A DNA stretch of 64,000 nt from a virus, in IMG/VR virus record IMGVR_UViG_3300042558_004400, positions 1 through 64,000 of that record; one strand, 5' to 3'. Positions 59,192 through 64,000 of this stretch are shown here, piece by piece. How positions within the stretch are numbered: position 1 is the first letter of the stretch; every line of letters starts with the position of its first letter. The translations under genes were made by a program, and so were the position numbers. Below the pieces are notes generated by a model. The model worked only from the letters and a program-made list of their open reading frames with translations. It made no database searches and was not told where the DNA came from.

Positions 59192-60007
59192 TTAATCTCT
59201 TTCTATTCCTATGTGATCGCATGCTTTTCTAAATATTTCTCTACTTATAGGGAAGTACTTGTCTGCGTGACTGATGCCTTCTCCTGGCTTTGGCGTTGAT
59301 GCATGCCAGCTATGACCAATCGATATTGATCCATCATATACTACGTTGTAGCCTAAGTATCTTGCAAAGTAGGAGCACCAAGTTTCTTCATAGTAGTGTG
59401 GCGTTGGCAAAAAAGCTCCTATTGCATCAGGGTATAGTTCTCGATACTTTTTATTATTAGTCATATCATCCCATACATCTCTTCTTACAAAATAAGCAGA
59501 TCCTGATACTGTAACGCAATCAATCTGATCCTTATAAAGAGAGTCTTGCGGATCATGCTCTCGCCATCCTCTATGCTTAGGTTGCGTATTGGTACCGATT
59601 ATTCCTGCATGAGTTATATAACCATGCTCATCTCTTTGCTTTGGCCCAAGTATGTGAATGTTTGGATTATTAGCAAATGCTTTTTCTATATTTAAACAGT
59701 CTTCGCTGGTCATCCAAACGTCACCGTTTAATACTCCAACTATTTCTGAGCTACTGTTGGAAGCCATGTAGTTGATTGCAGAAGAGTACCCTATGTTCTC
59801 TCTTAGGAATGTTCTATCAATTAGATAGCGTTCCTCATTTTTTCTAAGCCAAGGAACAAAGTCATCTGTAGAATCATTGTCCATGATATAAAGGTTCCAG
59901 TTTTTTACGAGCGCACCATTTGGATTATAAACATCTGAGTGCAAAGTATCCAAAAATCTCTGCAACAGTCTTCTTGTATTATAATTTACAACACATAAAT
60001 CAATCAT
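59192..60007 (-). CDS. Glycosyltransferase family 2
   Basis: 271 residues. DLCVVNYNTRRLLQRFL, IMDNDSTDD and ENIGYSSAINYMAS with VLNGDVWM are the GT-A blocks; VSGSAYFVRRDVWD is the acceptor-side motif of rhamnosyltransferase-like enzymes. Likely adds a surface sugar. Confidence 0.85.
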   Translation of the reverse strand: MIDLCVVNYNTRRLLQRFLDTLHSDVYNPNGALVKNWNLYIMDNDSTDDFVPWLRKNEERYLIDRTFLRENIGYSSAINYMASNSSSEIVGVLNGDVWMTSEDCLNIEKAFANNPNIHILGPKQRDEHGYITHAGIIGTNTQPKHRGWREHDPQDSLYKDQIDCVTVSGSAYFVRRDVWDDMTNNKKYRELYPDAIGAFLPTPHYYEETWCSYFARYLGYNVVYDGSISIGHSWHASTPKPGEGISHADKYFPISREIFRKACDHIGIERD

Positions 60008-60278
60008 GGGTTTCTCCTAATACCATTTCTCTATGAGCTTTAGAAATAAGCGTTAAGTTAAATGCTTCTTCATAGTTTAGCCCAGAATTTATTAAGCAGA
60101 TAAACTCCTGTTTAGCACCCTCTAGATCGTACAGGCAAAATTCCTGCAACCTATTGAGGTACTGCATCCAGTTAACTTCATCTTTTTGTAAAGACTTTTT
60201 TCTAAATGATACGTTAGCTAATAAAGTTCCTATCAAAAAAGAAACTATAACTGTCTTTGTATGCTTACCATTTTTCAT
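60000..60278 (-). CDS. Small protein with N-terminal hydrophobic segment
   Basis: ATG 60278 is preferred, giving 92 residues. TVIVSFLIGTLLANV could span a membrane or be a buried helix. The rest is helical with one Cys pair. No family recognised. Confidence 0.5.
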   Translation of the reverse strand: MKNGKHTKTVIVSFLIGTLLANVSFRKKSLQKDEVNWMQYLNRLQEFCLYDLEGAKQEFICLINSGLNYEEAFNLTLISKAHREMVLGETHD

Positions 60279-60504
60279 CTGCATAATCTTCTTCTGGACT
60301 AAAATATGTTTCTCTAACGTATAATCTAATTTCATCTGCTATCTGAAGCAAGGATCTTTTCTCTTCTTTGTCCACAGAATCTTTAGCCATAGAATCATAC
60401 ATGGAAATTATATGATCAAATCTATCCATGTCAGCAACATATACTGCTTGCCCTGGAAGTACTTTTACATTAATTTTTTTCTTTGTATTTAATTTCTTAC
60501 TCAT
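60265..60504 (-). CDS. Small hypothetical protein
   Basis: 79 residues, Lys-rich start, a strand (INVKVLPGQAVYVADMD) and an acidic helical end. It is coupled by overlap to both neighbours. Confidence 0.55.
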   Translation of the reverse strand: MSKKLNTKKKINVKVLPGQAVYVADMDRFDHIISMYDSMAKDSVDKEEKRSLLQIADEIRLYVRETYFSPEEDYADEKW

Positions 60505-60733
60505 CGCTTTGTTTCTTACTCTTGATCTCTGCGCCCATTACATCTTCTTCTGGCACTTGATAAACGCAAAGGTTATTTTTGTCTGGCTCAAATGTAATGA
60601 ATAAAACTTTCTTTTGCTTTAATGAATACCCTTCCGGCGGTGGTGATTCTAGTGCAATCTTCTTTGAGGCGCAACCAAAGACTTGGCTTAGTCCCTCATA
60701 TGTAACAATGTAATTTAATTTTCCAGCTGCCAT
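60497..60733 (-). CDS. Small hypothetical protein
   Basis: ATG 60733 gives 78 residues, with the beta segments LNYIVTYEGLSQVFG and KKVLFITFEPDK. No motif. It overlaps the deaminase gene by 19 bases. Confidence 0.55.
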   Translation of the reverse strand: MAAGKLNYIVTYEGLSQVFGCASKKIALESPPPEGYSLKQKKVLFITFEPDKNNLCVYQVPEEDVMGAEIKSKKQSDE

Positions 60734-61197
60734 TTTTCTATTCCAGTTAAAGATACTCCACATTTTTGGAGAAAATTATAAACGTTATCCCAATCCTTAT
60801 ATTCAGAGTTTACCAAGTAGTATACTTCTTCTATCGTACTATTGGCTATCATTTTAGCACAAGTAAAGCATGGTGGTCCATTAACAAACATCTTTTTTGG
60901 ACTTAAACTATAATCACAATGAAGTAGGGCGTTCTGTTCTGCGTGAATTGCTATGCAGTTATCATAATTAGATCCAGCTTGTGAATTTTCATGTAGTCTT
61001 GGACATCCACCATCGTTACAGTGCTGAAGTCCACTTGGCCCACCATTATATCCTACGCTAACGATGCGATTATTATCATCTATTAAAACCGCTGCGTACT
61101 GTTTTTTTGCGCACGTAGAAAAAATCTTAGCTGTTTCAATACACAATTGCATGTACTTCTTTTCTTTTGTCCTATATAATATCTTAGGTAACGTCAT
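60715..61197 (-). CDS. dCMP deaminase-like zinc deaminase
   Basis: ATG 61197 gives 160 residues. IHAEQNALLHC supplies His-Ala-Glu and GPPCFTCAKM the Cys-x2-Cys, together the zinc and proton-shuttle site. SVGYNGGPSG is the typical preceding loop. dCMP to dUMP conversion would feed ThyX downstream. Confidence 0.85.
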   Translation of the reverse strand: MTLPKILYRTKEKKYMQLCIETAKIFSTCAKKQYAAVLIDDNNRIVSVGYNGGPSGLQHCNDGGCPRLHENSQAGSNYDNCIAIHAEQNALLHCDYSLSPKKMFVNGPPCFTCAKMIANSTIEEVYYLVNSEYKDWDNVYNFLQKCGVSLTGIEKWQLEN

Positions 61198-61810
61198 AAT
61201 GGTATCTATTATCATCAGATGTTTTCCACTTATTTGCATCTTCAACATCCCATTTTCTAGTGTTGACAAACCTATCAATTAGATTTCCTTCCTTAGTCGT
61301 AAAGGATGGATCGAATAATCTGACTCTATTATTTGGCTGTATTGCGTAGTTGCCATCATCTCTGAGCATGACGTGACCACACTTGTGCTGACCAGGGTTT
61401 GTGCTAAATCCAAGGTTTATAGTATTGTCATCTGGAGCATGCCAATCAAGAGTGAATAGATACTTTGTGTCAACAAACTCTCCAGATCTACTTACGTATT
61501 TCATTCTCATATTTCTCATAGCTTGAAATTCAGTAACAGCTATGTGAGGACTAAAAGAGTTCCATAGAACAAGTTCGTGAATATCAACTTCAGGAACTCC
61601 TGGTCTTTCGCAGAAAGCATTTATAGGCATGCGCCACCAAATCCCTCCATCCTCCATTAGGAAATGAAATAGTGGGCTTCTCCCTTGAATGCTTGTTACT
61701 CCAAAAATCATGCAAGGAAAATATTTACCATGAGAGTCTAACTGATCTCTCAAGAAGTTCCCTCTAACATAGCACTCGATCATCGGTACATTAGCGTTAA
61801 GTTCTGGCAT
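61184..61810 (-). CDS. Conserved phage hypothetical protein
   Basis: 208 residues, beta-rich: FPCMIFGVTSIQGRSPLFHF, GGIWWRMPINAFC, TEFQAMRNMRMKYVSR and GHVMLRDDGNYAIQPNNRV. No known catalytic motif. It sits between ThyX and the deaminase, which may hint at nucleotide metabolism. Confidence 0.6.
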   Translation of the reverse strand: MPELNANVPMIECYVRGNFLRDQLDSHGKYFPCMIFGVTSIQGRSPLFHFLMEDGGIWWRMPINAFCERPGVPEVDIHELVLWNSFSPHIAVTEFQAMRNMRMKYVSRSGEFVDTKYLFTLDWHAPDDNTINLGFSTNPGQHKCGHVMLRDDGNYAIQPNNRVRLFDPSFTTKEGNLIDRFVNTRKWDVEDANKWKTSDDNRYHYDVT

Positions 61811-61840
61811 TGTGTCTATGAAACTTTCTTATTAGTACAA

Positions 61841-62008
61841 TCAGACTATGGATAATATCAGGCCACATGCAAAAGATAATACAATTGATGCGCTTAACAT
61901 TATGATTCTTGTTCTATTGTTTTTTTCAATGTGAGATGCAAACTGTAAGCCGTTTGACCAATTGATCAGTATAGCAAACAGTAGCGAAATAATTATGTTT
62001 GTTACCAT
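61841..62008 (-). CDS. Small membrane protein
   Basis: 55 residues with two hydrophobic segments (IIISLLFAILINW and IMLSASIVLSFACGLIL) joined by a charged loop. Function unknown. Confidence 0.5.
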   Translation of the reverse strand: MVTNIIISLLFAILINWSNGLQFASHIEKNNRTRIIMLSASIVLSFACGLILSIV

Positions 62009-62013
62009 TTGAG

Positions 62014-62715
62014 TTAATGTCCTGTCAACAAAGATTTAAAGCTTATCGGGAATAGTGGCTCTACAATTTCTTTTATGGCTTTAGCGTATTCTTGTATCTC
62101 AAACTGAGACTCTTCTGCAAGTCTCTGAGACAAGAACAGCACAACAGACTGCAAGGAGCATGACCATCTATAGACTACATACATAGAATATGCTGGCAAG
62201 AATAATCTAGCCTGCTCTGGGGCTATCCCATTGTCCATAGCCATGTTGTACAAGGCCTCACCCTGCTCTGCGTGTCTAGCTAGGGTGTCTGTCAGCAGAG
62301 AGCCCACAAAGGGGTCTGCCAGGCCGTGTGAGCCTTGTTTCTTATCCTCTGGAGCTAGTCTCCACTCTTCAACTTTTGGTATGTAGAACTCAGGGTCCAT
62401 CGTTATATATCTTCTTGAAGATTCATTCCAAGAATCCATAGTATGATCTGATCCAACGACGTACTTCCAGTGCTGACGAGCCACCATCAATGGAGCTTTA
62501 AACTCCAGGGTAACAAATGCATGACGAAATGGAGACATGTGGTTTTCTCTAGCCAAGAAGTCTATAAGTCTTGCATCGCTTTTAGACATCTCATGTGATT
62601 CCTTAGCAAAAGATGCTCTAGCAGCATTCACTACGGATAAGTCGCTACCCATTTTATCTACAAGTCTTACGTAACCTTTGTCTAGTACATCAATGGTCTT
62701 ATTCTCAATAGACAT
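62014..62715 (-). CDS. thyX: Flavin-dependent thymidylate synthase
   Basis: 233 residues. NAARASFAKES, MSPFRHAFVTLEFKAPLMVARQ and SWNESSRRYI are ThyX blocks, and QARLFLPAYSMYVVYRW follows as the C-terminal one. The usual RHR before S-x-N-E is replaced by a longer KYVVGSDHTMD stretch. It methylates dUMP with folate and FAD. Confidence 0.85.
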   Translation of the reverse strand: MSIENKTIDVLDKGYVRLVDKMGSDLSVVNAARASFAKESHEMSKSDARLIDFLARENHMSPFRHAFVTLEFKAPLMVARQHWKYVVGSDHTMDSWNESSRRYITMDPEFYIPKVEEWRLAPEDKKQGSHGLADPFVGSLLTDTLARHAEQGEALYNMAMDNGIAPEQARLFLPAYSMYVVYRWSCSLQSVVLFLSQRLAEESQFEIQEYAKAIKEIVEPLFPISFKSLLTGH

Positions 62716-63075
62716 TTAGTTTTCGCCTTCTTCTTCTTCATCATAATCTTCGTCTTCATTCAACAGATCTAAATCCATATCATCTAGTATAGCATCTGAC
62801 TTAGAAACATGTATGAATAAATCCTCAGAAGCCTGATAGAGATCTGCCATATATTTTTCTGTATCTTCTGCAACAGTATAATCTTTTTCTGTATACAATC
62901 TATAGATCATAGAGTTAATGCAGATTAAAGCATCCATTAAAGATTCTTGAACTAATAGAAGGTTCTTAATATCGATAACTTCTTGGTCTTTAGAGTCGTT
63001 CAAACCTTCTATTGAATTAGAAGACATAATTTCTGAAAACATTTTATTAATGTCGTCTTCTTCATACTTAGACAT
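62716..63075 (-). CDS. Acidic helical hypothetical protein
   Basis: ATG 63075, with AGGA upstream, gives 119 residues. Helical throughout and strongly acidic at the C terminus (DLLNEDEDYDEEEE). Situated between ThyX and RNR, so it may regulate nucleotide synthesis, but there is no motif. Confidence 0.6.
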   Translation of the reverse strand: MSKYEEDDINKMFSEIMSSNSIEGLNDSKDQEVIDIKNLLLVQESLMDALICINSMIYRLYTEKDYTVAEDTEKYMADLYQASEDLFIHVSKSDAILDDMDLDLLNEDEDYDEEEEGEN

Positions 63076-63085
63076 TTTTATCCTA

Positions 63086-64000
63086 TCAACTATTATCCTT
63101 GATGAATTTAACTTCACAAGCGTCGGTTGTACAATATGATTCTCCTATTGCGTCAGCTGCCATGCCAGCGTAGACTCCTGTTAGATCAATTGGAAATAGC
63201 TTCATTAGCCCTTCTTCATTATACTCTTCTTCTGATATCTGAGTGTATGGCATCTGCAGGTATGTATCATTGCCTGTAGGCAAGAATGACACTGTCTTTA
63301 ATTGACCATCATACATGTGCAGTACTGTTCCGACATGCTGCTTTTCTGTCTCTGCATTAAAAGATACCGTAACAGATACTGAGTTGTCTGACCAATATCT
63401 TTGAGCTGCTGCTGCAAGTGCTATTTTTTCAAATATTGTTACATCTTTTTCGCTGCGAACTGCATTAGATTTAATTGGGAAATAAACAACACTAGTTGTA
63501 TCTGGTGACTCTGCTGCTGGCTCTACTCTATAGTTAGCCATTTTAAATAATGGAAGCATTGGATCGTCGTTAGAGAATCTAATAGTTCTATTGAAGTACT
63601 TACCTCCTGGTGTCCAGTGAACTCCAGGAGACTCTCCAGCAAGTATAGACACTGTGCCTGATGGCTTAACAGTTGTCATCTTAATTGACTCACGTACGCC
63701 TAGCCATTCAGAATAAACATTATCGTATCTCTGAATGGTCTTATAGCCTTGATCCATCCAGTCACGCAGAATGGGCATACCGTTTGTATCAGCAAAGTCA
63801 GCAACGCCAGACATAGAAGTACCTATTCTACGATTGCGTTGCATGATTGCATTGGTCTCTTCCCAATGTGTTGGCAGTAGTGTCACTGTTTTTGCGTATA
63901 GGTAAGCGAACTTTAAAGTTCTCTTATAGTCTTCTAGTGAATCATGTCTACCTAGGTAGGTCTCTACAAGTGTGCAACATTCATATGACTCAAGTGACTG
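63086..64000 (-). CDS. Ribonucleotide reductase, adenosylcobalamin-type, C-terminal part
   Basis: The frame is open to the window end, so about 304 C-terminal residues are visible. LESYECCTLVET carries the conserved second-half cysteines; NRRIGTSMSGVADF, TVKPSGTVSILAGESPGVHW and YFNRTIRFS are RNR barrel motifs in the order seen in B12-dependent RTPR. The C-terminal YCTTDACEVK fits the redox cysteine pair. It makes deoxynucleotides; heads the nucleotide block. Confidence 0.85.
   Translation of the reverse strand, partial: QSLESYECCTLVETYLGRHDSLEDYKRTLKFAYLYAKTVTLLPTHWEETNAIMQRNRRIGTSMSGVADFADTNGMPILRDWMDQGYKTIQRYDNVYSEWLGVRESIKMTTVKPSGTVSILAGESPGVHWTPGGKYFNRTIRFSNDDPMLPLFKMANYRVEPAAESPDTTSVVYFPIKSNAVRSEKDVTIFEKIALAAAAQRYWSDNSVSVTVSFNAETEKQHVGTVLHMYDGQLKTVSFLPTGNDTYLQMPYTQISEEEYNEEGLMKLFPIDLTGVYAGMAADAIGESYCTTDACEVKFIKDNS

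Overview
The window is an AT-rich, gene-dense segment of a large tailed-phage genome. Genes are short, tightly packed and joined by overlaps of the TAATG and ATGA type. Virion, lysis and replication genes sit side by side, two tRNA genes are present, and there is no integrase, rRNA or chromosomal housekeeping block. The host is inferred, not shown: a ThyX thymidylate synthase, a B12-type ribonucleotide reductase, an MSMEG_6728-type DNA glycosylase and long Thr-rich linkers all point towards an AT-rich, possibly freshwater, actinobacterium.

Layout. 1-15039 (+): a ubiquitin-like conjugation cassette (E1-like ThiF protein, ubiquitin-like protein, AAA+ ATPase, two paralogous E2-like proteins), then a HTH regulator, SSB, a UDG-like protein, tRNA-Arg, a KTSC protein, a proteasome-beta-like protein and many small zinc or acidic proteins. 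15213-17346 (-): two virion-like proteins. 17468-23043 (+): tRNA-Gly, an FkbM-like protein, two 2OG-Fe(II) oxygenases, a nucleotide-sugar dehydratase and probable virion proteins. 23040-34717 (-): fibre proteins with minisatellite repeats, holin, a 1026-residue secreted repeat protein, an M15 endolysin and a glycan island (acyltransferase, methyltransferase, glycosyltransferases). 34812-37295 (+): SGNH-like protein and carbamoyltransferase. 37304-40123 (-): a run of tiny Lys/Ala-rich proteins. 40205-64000 (-): nucleotide metabolism and replication (dNMP kinase, RNase HI, sigma factor, nucleases, DnaE, primase, HD protein, DnaB helicase, dCMP deaminase, ThyX, RNR), with a second surface-modification island inside it at 54242-60007. 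One small UBA-like gene (44033-44203) lies alone on the plus strand within this minus-strand block.

Main discovery candidate. A ubiquitin-like protein ending in AGEKG, a ThiF/E1-like enzyme, two E2-like proteins with an aligned cysteine, a Ycf46-like AAA+ ATPase, a proteasome-beta-like protein with Thr right after the initiator Met and Asp17 in register, and a UBA-like protein together look like the parts of a phage-encoded ubiquitin/proteasome-like pathway. The cassette resembles the bacterial PRTRC systems. Each assignment is by motif reading only; the link between the distant parts is inference.

A second pattern is a set of at least six genes split by a frame change. In every case the frame is restored by removing one base, usually from a short A or G run. 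This affects the sigma factor, a PD-(D/E)XK nuclease, an SGNH-like protein, a tail fibre and two virion-like proteins. Base-calling insertions are the simplest explanation, so annotations of these genes should be read as two halves of one protein.
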